Origin: Isoetes taiwanensis
Taxonomy: Eukaryota; Streptophyta; Lycopodiopsida; Isoetales; Isoetaceae
Direction: 5' to 3'
Length of the DNA: 64,000 nt
Assembly (NCBI GenBank): GCA_021234155.1
Contig: JAJEKV010000049.1
Span: forward strand, 1,333,487 to 1,397,486
How positions within the stretch are numbered: the stretch's first letter is position 1; every line of letters starts with the position of its first letter. The notes beneath the pieces are model-generated. The model was not told the DNA's origin and made no database searches. It was given only the letters and a program-made list of their open reading frames with translations. A program made the translations under genes and the position numbers. Shown here in pieces: positions 46,984-58,054 of this stretch.

Positions 46984-49461
46984 TTGACACCATCACAAGC
47001 AAGCTCAGATCAATGCGGCCACACTGCAATCTCAAGGAAAAAGCAAGGAAAAATTGGAAGGAATTGTGAAAGGCTTAGAATCCATAGGCAGCCAGCAGGT
47101 AATCGCACCAATTCTAGAAACATGAGCAAACAACAAGTCTTACTGATGACTAGAATATATAATTATCGAAGTCAAGAAGATGGTGGGGGTTCAGCTAAGA
47201 AGATAGCAAACATGTAAGCTCAGGTCGAGAATATAAGGGGCATGGAGATGGCAGTAGAAGCAGATAGAATGGAAATGAAGCAATGATTAAAGGCACTGGA
47301 ATTATGCGCTAACTCTGGAGGTGATGGTGGAGGAGAATGGGGGGGAAGGCCTGGGTTATAATAGCATACAAGACGTCATGTTAGCAAAGGGATTTTTGAA
47401 TGGGAAAAGCTGTTTTGAGAAAGTCAATCAAATTTTGTATAATAATTCTATAATACATGGTTTATAATTAGAAGTGATGTCTTATGATTCATCTCCAATG
47501 TACCAACTGGGTGAAACCCTATCTTTATTAATATAGAAGGATAAGAGGTTAGGAAAAGTACCCAAGGGGGGAGGTATTGAAGTTGGTAAAATCAGTATAA
47601 ATAGCAAAATTGAAAGGCTGTTTATGGTGATACAAATTTTATATAATTAACCTAATATCCACACATATAAACACTGTAATTAAAGAGGGAAACTCTAGAT
47701 CAGATAGATTAGGGGAATTCTTTGCTAGTGTTCTATCAGATTTAGGGATGTCGACAAGAAAGGGGAAGCAAGTCATGGTAGGCGATGCCCAGGTCCCAAA
47801 GGGCAAGAGACATAGGTTGGAGGCACCTAGAGATTCCATTAACAAGGCTCTAGAGGATGTGAGTTTATGGTGTATTTGCCTGGACAACTACAGTTGTTTG
47901 AAGAATAGACTCCCTACATGCACCAGAAGTGGGAAGGTTCATTGCATGATCGGCAACAGACTGCACCATCAAGGCACAACGGTTGAAGCAGGGTATCGGT
48001 TGTGGGTGTTGGCAGCCAGGAAAGATGATTGCATTAAAGATGCGAGGGATCAAGATGCATTTAGTTGTATAGAGTGCTTTAATCTGTTGCAACAGTTGAG
48101 AAACTTAGAACATAAAAGTGACCATAGCATAGTGGTTGGGGATGTGGCCAGGATCTGCATTCTATGTGGAGACAAGAATCCATTGATGGCCAAATGTCCT
48201 GCTATGATAGCCCGAGAAGCTGAACCTTTCGCAGAAGAATCAAACAATGGGATAGGGGACTGGAAGCTTTTGTATTATGTGTTAGAAGGAATCTCTTCAT
48301 TTTATATATTGGAATTGTGTTTATGACTCTATATTAATCCAACTTTTTTTTATCCCATGGAGGTTAAAGATAAAATTGAGACTGAGCTATATAGGGACTA
48401 GAGTAGCGCTAAGCAGCTAGGCAATTCAGGCCATCTAGATAGCATGAACATTTTGAGAGGGTGACAATGGCTTAACTGATAGGAGGATCAAGTAATACTA
48501 TAGGAATCAAAAGTCACATATATCAGGGACAATCATAAGGAATTAAAGAACATCAACAGGAGGGTACGATTGTCAGATTAGGAGATGGAGCCAGATCTAA
48601 AAGGAAAGCAGTGTCTTCATATATGGATGTAAAAGGAGGACGGGACACGTGGCGAAGGTATAGTACATGATTTAAATATAGTATCTAAGGGAATTGCTTT
48701 GAAAGATTATCACGCGTCTGAAACATAGATTTAATGCAGGCTGCTCAATGGTGGGTCCAGTTTACATCTTAGCAAATAACATCTGTCGAATTACAATTAG
48801 TCATCATTGATGTTTGAGTTTAAATTTAGAAATCGTAAGCCAGTGTCTGCCATAGAATTCATCCCGACAGACTGGAGAAGGGGAAGAAAATGAACAGTTC
48901 AATAACACTTGAGATTCTCACGAGAGCAAGACCAGAAGGCCGAGAGGAAGACAAAGGGAAGGCATTGGAAGAGCCATATCCCATAAGGGGAGGGGGGGGG
49001 GGGGGATAGGGGGGGAAGGGGGGCATAACAGATGATCGGGATCTCAATACCCTGGAGGTAGATATGAAGCCAAGTAAGGAGCCGAGAAGAAAGGCAGAGC
49101 CGACAGAAAGTTTGTTCTCATTGTGCTAGGGAGCATTGTTATAGCTATTTAAGGGCGCATCATCCATATGACATGGTTATCACATGGAGGATATGTATGG
49201 AGCCGCATGGGATACAAGATAGGGAAAGATGAGGATTTAAATTGGATAGCTAGAGAACTAGATTGGCCGAAGGAATACATGAGGCTTCTATGGCTTATGA
49301 AAAAGAGATACCAGTACACTGGATACAGCTTTCTAGCTTGCAACAAAGGTTCGATCTGCAAATCATGCAGGGAAATCAATCCCATGGAATCGTTGGGTTT
49401 TCGTGATAACTGTTTTGAGGAGGAGCTAGTATTGCCCAGAGGGACCCTTTTCAAAATTTAG
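46984..49461 (+). pseudogene. Possible retroelement gag-like relic
   Basis: The best frame, 47748-48326 (192 codons), has Cys-rich segments and ends with CILCGDKNPLMAKCP. This has the CX2CX9C spacing of a gag zinc knuckle (CX2CX4HX4C) with Pro at the His position. Around it are short purine-rich frames with many stops (46984-47217; 49168-49461, with CNKGSICKSCREINP). The whole stretch looks like one decayed ORF series on the plus strand. The gag reading rests on one imperfect motif, so another Cys-rich origin is possible. Confidence 0.3.
48988..49023. repeat. G-run tract (possible G-quadruplex)
   Basis: Four or more runs of G, one about 18 long, are separated by single A, ATA or AA. The purine strand is plus. 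Confidence 0.85.
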
Positions 49462-50057
49462 TCTGATCCGACACTTTTTGTTTACAGTAAGGTTGTAGGT
49501 TTGGGACCAGGGACCTCTGCCCGCTTCAGGCTGCAGGAAGGTGCGTAAGTCGACGTGCATGAGGCATTTAAGCTTTTTATCTTCTCTTAATCATATGTAC
49601 ATCTGTTAGCTTGGTCTTCTTTCTAATTTTGTATCAGTTGAACTATTAGCATGGCATCGTCGTCCCCTTGGAGGATTTGTAATTTTGAACTAGTAATATA
49701 TGACAATTAAGATAGCATTGCATGCTAGAAGATAAATATTCCAATCTCAATCCTGATGGAATCGCGCTGTTTACAGCTTTGTCTCCTCCACCTTTCTAAT
49801 TAACAAAGAGCTGCTTGTGACCCCGTGAATCTAAACGATTGAAATCCCAGTCATTTATCTCAACAAGGGTTTTGCATCAGTTTCGTTCACCCCTTTGCCA
49901 AAATGAAAAACAATCATTACCTTATCTCATTTCTAGTGATTCAGATTTGCACTAGAAATCACGCGGCTACGATCTTGCAAGATGGCCTTGAGAACACGGA
50001 TATGAACCTCACACGAACATCTGGAGAACTAGTAGAAATATCAAAGAGCAAATTCGG
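49462..50057. other. Flank of the gypsy LTR, no gene recognised
   Basis: A 72-codon frame (49903-50121) crosses into the LTR and has a weak signal-peptide-like start (hydrophobic after MKNNH), but nothing else supports it. Confidence 0.3.
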
Positions 50058-51593
50058 TGTGACGTCCCCTACTTCTTATACGATGCACACATCGTATCAG
50101 ATGGCAGAGCATTCCCCCTGACAGCCAAACTGGCAGGGGCCATCCACCTGACTCCACTCCCAGTGGAATGAGCCAGCAAGGGAAGAGTGGATGTGTCATT
50201 CACCCATCTCCCTTCGGGTCGACCTAGCTGCGGAAGCGTGAATAAACATGAGCACATAATAACAATATATCAATACAATCACCTCGAAGGGTGAACACAT
50301 CGTAATCATCACATATACAACAACATCAACATGAACAATAGCAACAAGGGAAATCCTACCCAGGGCTCAGACTCAAGGGCGTCTGACTGACGGCTTGGGC
50401 CTCCAGAAGTCATTGCAGACAGAATTCATGGCAAATGGATTTGGCTGGCATAAAAACATGGCTGAGGGTAGTCCACTCCATTCGCTCCTCCTGTGCACAC
50501 TTTGCAGAGTAGGTTGAAAAGTATTGGGACCGGGCCGTAGCCTGCCGGGTACATAGCCAAGAGGGCTACTACTGGGTTGCATCTCCCCAGTCCCGATGAG
50601 GCAGGAGGAGAGTCACCTCTCCTCCAGAGGCATGCATGCCCATCACAGGTGGCTAGAGGGCCACTGCCCTTATTCGACTTAACCTCATGGAAGGCGACGC
50701 ATCGCCCCAAAAGTGTCGAGCTCATGCCTTGCCCACACTCAGTGGCAAGCCATTAAGATGGGACAAGTCCCCCTTTTTCATCGGCCTAGCCCCTCCACCC
50801 ACAACCAGGCGGGCTCTTGTGCACAGGCCGCATATAATTGGGAACTAGTAGGCTATCTAGGATCATCTGCTACACAGGCTTTAGGCCTCTACCCCCCTTC
50901 CCAATACATGGAGGTCACAGAATGAAATACCAACATCATCACCGAACTGAAATGAAGAATATCATCTAATCTATCTATCTAAACATCCAGAGTTAGGTTC
51001 CTTTATTAGGGCTTATGATCTCGGGATCTGTAAGGCCTCTCTAAACCAGCTTATGGCCTAGCCAAAAGGCGGCTTTGCACAACAGAATGACTAATTACCT
51101 GGTACTCGACCTGCTCCAGATCCTTGGAATGCATCCATGCCTCTGATCCTGCTGAAGACTGCTGCTACTCGAAGATCTATTGTGCAAAGGCTGCTTTTCA
51201 GAGCCTGGCAATGCGAATTGGGGTCTTGGCTTGGCCGAAATGGCTCAAGAGAACCCTAAATGCGAGAGAAGGAAAGGAACTCAAGGAAAACCCTAAATGC
51301 AAAGAGAAGAAAGGTTTAGGGTTTAAGGGGAAAGCCCTTATATAAAAACCCTTAGGGCTAGGTTAGACATTGGCCAAATGGGGTTTAGCCATTTGGCAAT
51401 GGGGTCCATGGGGTTTATAGTTGTGTATGTTTATTAAACATGCACAACATTCGAGGTTGCCCCCCTAGGTGCAACTCTTGCCCCCTAGGTGCAACCCTTT
51501 ACGGCCTCCAAGTACATGTCATTTGTGACATGTACGTGTGACGTGGCAGTATAATATACGTATTCGGGTCGTATATTATGCTGGAATGTCACA
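50058..51593 (-). repeat. 3' LTR (1536 bp) of gypsy copy B
   Basis: Read on the minus strand, it starts TGTGACATTCCAGC (51593) just after the polypurine tract AAGATGGGGAGAA and ends GGGACGTCACA (50058), so the ends are short inverted repeats TG..CA. A TATATAAG promoter box lies near 51338-51346 and a CCTAATAAAGG polyadenylation signal near 51010. The middle is colinear with the LTR at 15755. No matching 5' LTR is seen on the right, so the element is incomplete. Confidence 0.8.
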
Positions 51594-53000
51594 TTCTCCC
51601 CATCTTGACTTGATGGTGTCCTCAGCATCACGCGTCTCCCCACCTTGGAAACCTGTATATCCTGCAATCACATTCGATATATATACAATTTTACAATATA
51701 ATTACCTCAAGGTAATATTTTAATTTATTATAACATATCCTTGTTTAATATCGTACTATGGTAAGGGAGTCTTTCACCCTCTTACTTTATCATCTATTAT
51801 TATTCACAAAATTTTATAGTTTACACCATTATTATAAACATAGTTTCAAAATTCTATAAATTAAAATCTATTTGGTCTCCTTGCAACACATTACGACAAA
51901 CCAATATGTGTTGCAAGTCTTCGCAGTGCGACCCTCCTGTCCCTTAGATCATTCTATTGGCCTGCCGGTCCAACACTACGTTAATACACATTTATTTATT
52001 ATAAAGTTGGTTGTTAGGGAACCACCCATTAATTACAATTTATATGGATGCAAGGCTAATCTCCTGGCGTAGGAAGATTATGTTTCTTCCATCTTGGCCG
52101 TGGAGACAGCGCCCTATCATGCCTAGGATGATCACTCATGCCTAGACCTTTAGTTGCCTTTGGCGTGAAGGATGGCGTCCTTCCCGTATTTGGGCGTGAA
52201 GGATGGCGTCCTTCCCGTATTTGGGCGTGAAGGATGGCGTCCTTCCCGTATTTGGGCGTGAAGGATGGCGTCCTTCCCGTAGTAGGCATTGACTAGAGGT
52301 GCTTTCCTATCAATGCATACCTGAATGACCTCTTATCTCTCAAGATCGTCTACTTCCGTGGGACTTAAGTAGACTTTTTACTCTACCTTCCACTCACCTA
52401 TCGGTTCGGTGTTGACTACTTTGGTGACGAGTCGACCCTTGCATTGCTCCATGAGTTGCGGGTATTGCTTCTCAAGATCTATTTGTAGTGCCCACGTAGC
52501 GTCTTCCACTGGTAAGTGTCCCTTTCACTAGGTATTGGAGAATTGAGATCTTCTTGTCTTCTTATAGGATATGACAAGAAGATCCTTTGGAACAATCTCA
52601 AGGTGATCGTCCATCATTTCCAGTAACTTTAGTGTCTCCAATACTTCCTCTGGATTAAGAGTGTGTTTCTTTAGGATACTTACTTAGAAAACACTATGGA
52701 TCTTCAAGTGTGCTGGCAGGTCCAACTTATAGGATGGTTACCTACTCTTTTGGTTATCCTGAACGGTCCAGCCCACCTTGGAGCAAGCTTGACCTAATCG
52801 TAGATCTTTGTAATCGCCGTCGAGCTTGACCTAATCGCCCGATGTCTGATGTCGCCCATGCGAGCTTCATCTATGCACTTCTGCTGGCTTCTTGCTGCTA
52901 GAAGATATCTTCGTACTTCCTCCACTAACCGTTGCGTGCCGGCTAACATCCATTAACATCTTAAATAAGCATTACAGTCGTGGACCCCTGCTGGACTTCC
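51594..53000 (-). pseudogene. Decayed gypsy pol 3' end of copy B
   Basis: The minus strand contains VEEVRRYLLAARSQQK (about 52920-52870) and KLAPRWAGPFRITKRVGN (about 52790-52730), in the order seen at 14.5 kb, with many stops and shifts. The spacer at 51690-51900 is AT-rich. A local 31-bp tandem repeat lies at 52160-52283. Confidence 0.75.
52160..52283. repeat. Four tandem copies of a 31-bp unit
   Basis: Units of GGCGTGAAGGATGGCGTCCT with TCCCGTATTT(G) are repeated four times with almost no change. Each contains the inverted pair AAGGA/TCCTT around TGGCG. The homologous place in copy A (about 15170-15205) has a single unit, so the expansion happened in copy B. Confidence 0.9.
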
Positions 53001-53700
53001 CTTAATGCATGCAATTATATTAATTACCTTACGGTAATATTTTTATATTAACATTATAGTAGTATTGGATATATTGCTTCTAATAGTATTATATTTAACT
53101 AGCTGTTATATGATAACTTTACGACCTTTAAGATATGTCATCATACAATTTACGAGGCAATACTTATTTTGAAAATTATTTATCATACGGCTAGGGTTTA
53201 TATCATCGGATCCAAGTGTTGAGCGTGTGACTCTCGCTCGCTACTTGGTTGTTGATGTATCAACCTTACATGTATATACTTTATAGTTGCTATACTTATG
53301 GAAAGATAGAGAAATTCTTATTATATTTGTCAAGACCCTATGAGAGTTACTTAAATGCCTTTGGAAGGAATTACATCCTTGCGAAGTTTTAACTAAGATT
53401 TTATGTAATTATTATCTTACTTTGTCTCGATACTAAGATATCTACACAAGACAAAACTATCTATGCAGTTATTATGAACATATCATTTATCAACAAGACA
53501 TTAAAGCTTATGATACATGCCCTCATGGAGTGCTATCAATGCCCTGCATAATAGTATACTTAAGATTATATAGTTCATGTGGTTATAAGAGGTTCACAAC
53601 CCTGAATAATTTAATTAAGAGCTAGGCTACTAGCTCATTCCTAGATGCGAATGCTTTCCCCATGATGCATTCTATCTACACTTAGATGCAAAGCCTCTCC
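53001..53700. other. AT-rich, gypsy-spacer-like DNA
   Basis: TTACCTTACGGTAATATTTTTATATTA near 53020 resembles TTACCTCAAGGTAATATTTTAATTTA near 51710 in the gypsy spacer. CTCTCCCCACCTTA near 53695 recalls the inverted polypurine tract. This may be another piece of the same family. Confidence 0.4.
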
Positions 53701-53727
53701 CCACCTTAGTTGTCGTACCCGCTAAGG

Positions 53728-54394
53728 CTAGAATACATCTCTGAAGCGGGCAGAAGTGTTCACCACGTCCACGCACAAACCTCGCGGACTAACGTGGAAA
53801 CACTTGAACGGTTTGCCACCCTCCTCAACTGGCCCAAGAAGATATTCGTCTACTTTGCTGTAGAGGGACTCCGGAAAGCTTTCCTTCTCCATCTCTTTGC
53901 GTCCTTCTGCCCAACCACTGATACTACTCGCGAACATAAGCATCAGATTCTCTGTGAATATGGGATGAGCTTGCCTCAAGGCAGCCATGTCTTGAAAATG
54001 AAGTTTCTTCACTTCCTTCATGTATCTGACAAGGGCCCGCTCCATTGTTCCAATCTTCTTCAGCTCTAAGGCTCTGACTTTCATGGTACGTCTCCCAGTA
54101 TAATCCTTGCTTCCCTTCAGGAATGTGGTGCCATCCTTGATCTCCTTCATCAGCCTTTGCAGATCTAGAGGATGCATGGACTTTAATGGGCGACAGGAAT
54201 TGTTGGTGAAAAGTCTAAGCCTATCTTTCACTTCAATTCTTTCTCCCTTCTCATCCTTCAACCGGTCTTCGTAAAATAACTGGGCAACTTCGGTGCACAT
54301 TGACCACGATTCGTTATCAAGATATACAAAGTAGTCGTAGTCACGCATAGTTGACTTTTTAATTGTTTGCAGCGCGACAGCTTTCCAATCCTGC
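53728..54394 (-). CDS. Unrecognised ORF, probable 3' exon (about 220 aa)
   Basis: A minus-strand frame with normal composition runs to a stop at 53728. An acceptor-like CCCTCTGTGTCATGCAG precedes GATTGGAAAGC, so the coding exon probably begins at Asp rather than at the nominal Met. The product has DYDYFVYLDNESWSMCTEVAQLFYEDRLKDEKGE and RPLKSMHPLDLQRLMKEIKDG, is charged and probably alpha-helical, and shows no motif I know. It is the last of four minus-strand ORFs between 56.3 and 53.7 kb, and a palindrome cluster lies just upstream (54460-54637). It may belong to an uncharacterised element or to a host gene. Confidence 0.4.
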
Positions 54395-54459
54395 ATGACA
54401 CAGAGGGCATTAGATAAGGCCCATACACATCATCTTAATTTGCGTGCGCTAGCAGTCCC

Positions 54460-54637
54460 AAATTGGGCGCCCGCCCAATTTCAGACCATCCGACACTGAG
54501 CTGAAAGCGGGCGGGCGCCCAATTTCCCTAAACGGATCCCAAATAGGGCGGGCGCCCAATTTGCACTCGTTCAGGAAGTTGAAGCCTGCCCACTTTGAGA
54601 ACAGTGTCAACGATCACGAAAGTGGGCGGCCCAATTT
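54460..54637. promoter_or_regulatory. Cluster of GC-centred palindromes (downstream cluster)
   Basis: A 22-bp palindrome with arms AAATTGGGCG and CGCCCAATTT around CC lies at 54460-54481. Variants follow: 54507-54525 (right half), 54541-54562 (AAATAGGGCG arm, one mismatch) and 54621-54637. Each contains TGGGC/GCCCA, the core of TCP-bound site II elements, and a GC-rich E2F-like centre. Binding is inferred. Confidence 0.7.
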
Positions 54638-54988
54638 AAAACCGTAGATAGCCGCGGTATCGAGAAATAATGGTGGTAGTGCACTCGCGAGAATAAGCTC
54701 CACCCAGTGAGTGCCGCATTTGCCCTTCTTAGGCTTCGTAGAATGCCCTTTGGTTTTGAAGCTGCTGAATTTCTTGAAGAATACTTCTTCGTGTATAGTC
54801 TTCTTTGTTATGTCATTATTCTCGGGTGACCGCGAGCGTACTTTCGATTCTTTGTGAGATTTCCGCGGGGACTTCGGTTTTTTTTTGGCATAGAAAAGAA
54901 TATCGGTTACGCCAAGTGCTTCCTTTCGGGGAGGCCATGCGAGCTTGTGTGACAAGCGGTTGAGCAACCGTGGTCGTATGGTTGCCAT
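54614..54988 (-). CDS. Unrecognised Lys/Ser-rich ORF (124 aa)
   Basis: The minus-strand frame includes YAKKKPKSPRKSHKESKVRSRSPENNDITKKTIHEE, a strongly basic stretch resembling a nuclear localisation or nucleic-acid binding tail. No domain was recognised. It ends inside the palindrome cluster. No convincing splice donor joins it to the next ORF, so exon or separate-gene status is open. Confidence 0.35.
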   Translation of the reverse strand: MATIRPRLLNRLSHKLAWPPRKEALGVTDILFYAKKKPKSPRKSHKESKVRSRSPENNDITKKTIHEEVFFKKFSSFKTKGHSTKPKKGKCGTHWVELILASALPPLFLDTAAIYGFKLGRPLS

Positions 54989-55325
54989 TTACAATCAAAA
55001 TTCTGCATTTTGCGGCTCCTCCGCCTTCTTCCACTTAATTGCTCGCATGCATGCGTGGATCGAGCGGCCGCGACATCGACACATGGAGGGTGCATCGATG
55101 GTGATAAGCGATTCGTAGAGAGTGTCCAAGTGCTCGGACTTATGACCCTACAAGTCATATTTGCGGGGCTTTATGCATCTTGAACACATCGACTTCAATC
55201 TCGAAGCCCACCCCCGAGAGGGTAGATTCTCTCCCGTGCTTGATGCTTGCAATGGCTCTGTGACAACTCATATACGCTCTCACGTGTGGCGTCGCCACAG
55301 ATTGAGTGAACTTCACGATCCACGG

Positions 55326-55604
55326 CTAGTCTCCCATTCTTCGGATGAAGAAGCGGATAAAGACTCCCTCTCCAGAACTATTTGGGCTCGTGGTGAGATG
55401 TCGCTTGCGCCTCTTGGACGGACCAGCTAAATGTTTTCCTCTGCGCTTAGAGGGTTCCTCTTCAGACGATTGGTCCTCTTCTGCACTCACCTGGGGCGAC
55501 CTTGCTGTTCTCGACATGTTTCCCAAAACATGTTTAGGGGCGGACTTTTGAGGGAATATTTGTAGCGGTGTCCTCGCCTTCTTTCTTCTTGTCTCGGTCT
55601 CCAT
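55326..55604 (-). CDS. Unrecognised small basic/acidic ORF (92 aa)
   Basis: The frame starts METETRRKKARTPLQIF and contains MSRTARSPQVSAEEDQSSEEE, then KRRGKHL and KRRKRHL. Alternating acidic and basic clusters are typical of nuclear, chromatin-associated proteins. It lies 134 bp downstream of the histone-tail ORF on the same strand. A plus-strand frame of 68 codons over the same bases looks like a shadow. Confidence 0.35.
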   Translation of the reverse strand: METETRRKKARTPLQIFPQKSAPKHVLGNMSRTARSPQVSAEEDQSSEEEPSKRRGKHLAGPSKRRKRHLTTSPNSSGEGVFIRFFIRRMGD

Positions 55605-55737
55605 GGTATTTGGCGCTGCGTTTATCTTGTGTCACTCTTCTTGTATCTAGACTTAAGCCACTTAGTATTGTATACTTTAGGTTGGTTTTTGCCTTGATAC
55701 TCCGTGAACAGTGCTTTCGACCTGTTCTGTTTGTGTT

Positions 55738-56271
55738 CTAATATCCAGCGCGGACGGCGTAGTAGCCATCCAAGATATCAGTTCTTGATTTGATGCCCGA
55801 GCGCTCTAAACTTTCATATGCGTCTAGCGCCCATCCTCTATGAGCGCAAGATTGTGGGCTTTCCTTTATACTTGCGTTCATCATACATGGCTCGTAGCTA
55901 GAAAGTGGAACCTTATAACGGACGAAAGCCCGATCTACGGTGTCTTCAACATCGATGAGGAAGTCATGATTGTTCTCAGGCGAGACCTCCATGTCGATGA
56001 CGATACCCGCCGAGTTCATTTTTCCTGTCCCTCTCTTGCCAAAGAAAAGCAAGAGATCCTTGAGGTGGTTTGTCTGGGACCCAGGATGAATATTCCCTAT
56101 CTCTATGCACCAGTACCATTCATCAGCAACTGTCAAAACTTCATTGGGCACTACCTGGATGCCAGCAAACAAATCTTTCTCTTCTTCTGTTCTTGCATCC
56201 TCTCTTGCAATAGCCTCTGCATATTTGGGTGCGGGACCAGGAACCCGAGCAGTCTGCTTTGTTCGCGCCAT
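55738..56271 (-). CDS. ORF with a histone H3 tail mimic at its N-terminus (177 aa)
   Basis: From the ATG at 56271 the minus strand reads M-ARTKQTAR-VPGPAPKYAEAIAREDARTEEE. Residues 1-8 after Met are identical to histone H3 (A1 R2 T3 K4 Q5 T6 A7 R8); position 9 is Val instead of Lys. Nothing of the histone fold follows; the rest (WYWCIEIGNIHPGSQ, LLLFFGKRGTGKMNSAG, YEPCMMNASIKESPQSC) is unknown to me. The frame is open upstream to 56394, but that extension crosses a palindromic promoter-like motif. An acceptor-like TTTCCATTCTGCAG ends 9 bases before the chosen ATG, so I favour 56271. If translated there, the tail could be read by H3K4-binding proteins; this is inference. It may instead be a chimeric piece of an H3 first exon. 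Confidence 0.5.
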   Translation of the reverse strand: MARTKQTARVPGPAPKYAEAIAREDARTEEEKDLFAGIQVVPNEVLTVADEWYWCIEIGNIHPGSQTNHLKDLLLFFGKRGTGKMNSAGIVIDMEVSPENNHDFLIDVEDTVDRAFVRYKVPLSSYEPCMMNASIKESPQSCAHRGWALDAYESLERSGIKSRTDILDGYYAVRAGY

Positions 56272-56345
56272 AATAATTCCTGCAGAATGGAAAGTAGTGT
56301 TAGAACTTGCGAGACTTGGGGCTGAAGAGACGGTTGCATCATAGA

Positions 56346-56555
56346 GGCCAAATTGGGCGCCCGCCCAATTTGGCCGGATCCCTACGCACACCAAATTGGG
56401 CGCCTGCCCAATTTACTCCTGCCCAGGTCTACTATCCAAGGAAGTCGTGGTGTCCTTAAGAGTAAATTGGGCGCCCGCCCAATTTACTCCTGCCCAGGTC
56501 TACCATCCAAGGAAGTCGTGGTGTCCTTAAGAGTAAATTGGCGTCCGCCCAATTT
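56346..56555. promoter_or_regulatory. Cluster of GC-centred palindromes upstream of the H3-tail ORF
   Basis: The first site (56346-56375) is a 30-bp palindrome: arms GGCCAAATTGGGCG and CGCCCAATTTGGCC around CC. Further sites are 56393-56414, 56464-56485 and 56535-56555 (one base shorter). The last three sit in a roughly 71-bp tandem duplication that includes CCTGCCCAGGTCTAC and GTCGTGGTGTCCTTAAGAG. Spacing and the 75-bp distance from the ORF start suggest a promoter-proximal array. Confidence 0.75.
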
Positions 56556-56559
56556 GGTG

Positions 56560-57580
56560 TTGTGCAAAAAGAAAGCCCCTCAGGGAAGCAATTGGGTGCC
56601 CTATGAAGTTCTGCACACAGATATGCATTTGTGGGGACCAGTGAGGCATTTAGAAGAGGTTAATTTGTCAGCCACAGCCCAATTTCCTCAAAGCAAAAGT
56701 AGGATACCCCGAGGTTTATGATATGGGATACTCAATCAGGAAGGAGCTCAAGTTTATATTAAGATAGTAGTCCAGCTTACCTTTGCCTCCTGTGGTGGGG
56801 CGAGATGCCATCAACTGCTAAGATTCCTTGGTGTACAGGGGTTCCCAGGCGATAGGACAATGAACAGGGGAAGGCGCCAACAGGACGGCGACAAGCGGCC
56901 GAGAAACACAAGGCGCCAAGTGCTCGATCCGAAGCCGACAGCTGGTTCGGGAGTGTAGTGCGGCGACAGGATAGGGATGAGAATGACTTTCGTGGGTAAA
57001 AAATATGAAGGCGACAGTGATAAGCGGAGCAGAAAGCGCCAAAGAAGCAAAGAATTTTCTAAAACTGCAGTCGAGGAGAATGAGGGGCTTTTAAAGGGTT
57101 ATGGACCTTTCATGAGCGGAAGACAAGTGTCGTGCATGTGAGAGTTTGACCTTTTCAAAAAAAAAAAAGGGGTTCGAGTGTGAGGAATTAATTGTGGACC
57201 TTATTAATAAATGCACGGAGATTTTAAATTTCAAATCCGTCATTTAAAGCCCGCCCAAATTTAATTCGAGTCATGCACGTGTCGCACGTGTTTTAGGCGG
57301 GACCGGACATGTTACTTCGAAATTAGGGGGGACATTTAACTTTCAAAATAGGGGGGAAATTAGATTCAAATTTTGGGGGGAATTTGTGTTTAAATGTAAA
57401 TCTATTGTTTTTCTGGCAGTGCTCTGTTTGGCTACTATCTTTTCCACAAGACGCAAACATCTTCAGCGCTTCATACTCATGGCCACGAAATCTCCAAAGG
57501 TTTGTGCTGCTCCTCTGTTTTATTCGCCATAGCTCGATGTGTAATTGCTGCAAATCTAATCTGAAGGGATGTAATCATTA
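56560..57580. other. Region between palindrome cluster and minisatellite
   Basis: No recognisable gene. 57310-57390 has three units of the type AAATAGGGGGGAAATT with a G6 run each. GCCCGCCCAAATTTAATTCG near 57250 looks like a decayed half of the GC-centred palindrome. Confidence 0.4.
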
Positions 57581-57582
57581 AC

Positions 57583-57722
57583 GCCTTTTCATTCGCGGCT
57601 GTCCATTCACACCTCTTCAAGCACGCCTGTTCATTCACACCTCTTCATTCACGCCTGTTCATTCACACCTCTTCATTCACGCCTTTTCGATGGCGCCTGT
57701 TGATTTACTCCTCATCATTCAC
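57583..57722. repeat. Minisatellite, ~14-bp units
   Basis: About nine units of the type TTCATTCAC(A/G)CCT(C/G)T are visible, degenerating towards the right. Confidence 0.8.
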
Positions 57723-58054
57723 CGGGGTGGTAGTTCGGTCACATTTTTGAAGTTTGGACTTTGACATCTACTGTCACATTTACATAAACTCTAAGTTTCG
57801 ATGCAGTCCTTCCTTTTCCTAAAATTGGTGTGCAGGAATTGTGTGCCGGCTGTTTTCTCCATGGTCGTTTGTTTGTCCCCAAGAACTACTGTGATAAGTC
57901 CACCCTTATCTGCAGTCAGGCCCTTCCAATGCTCGATTGTATTTGTTTTTGTAGCTCAATGATAATTCCACTCAGGTGTGCAGTCCAACCCTCGTCGCTT
58001 CAATCATAAGGGGTTCTTTTAGTGTCTACCTCGTTCAGTTTCATCTACACAAAG

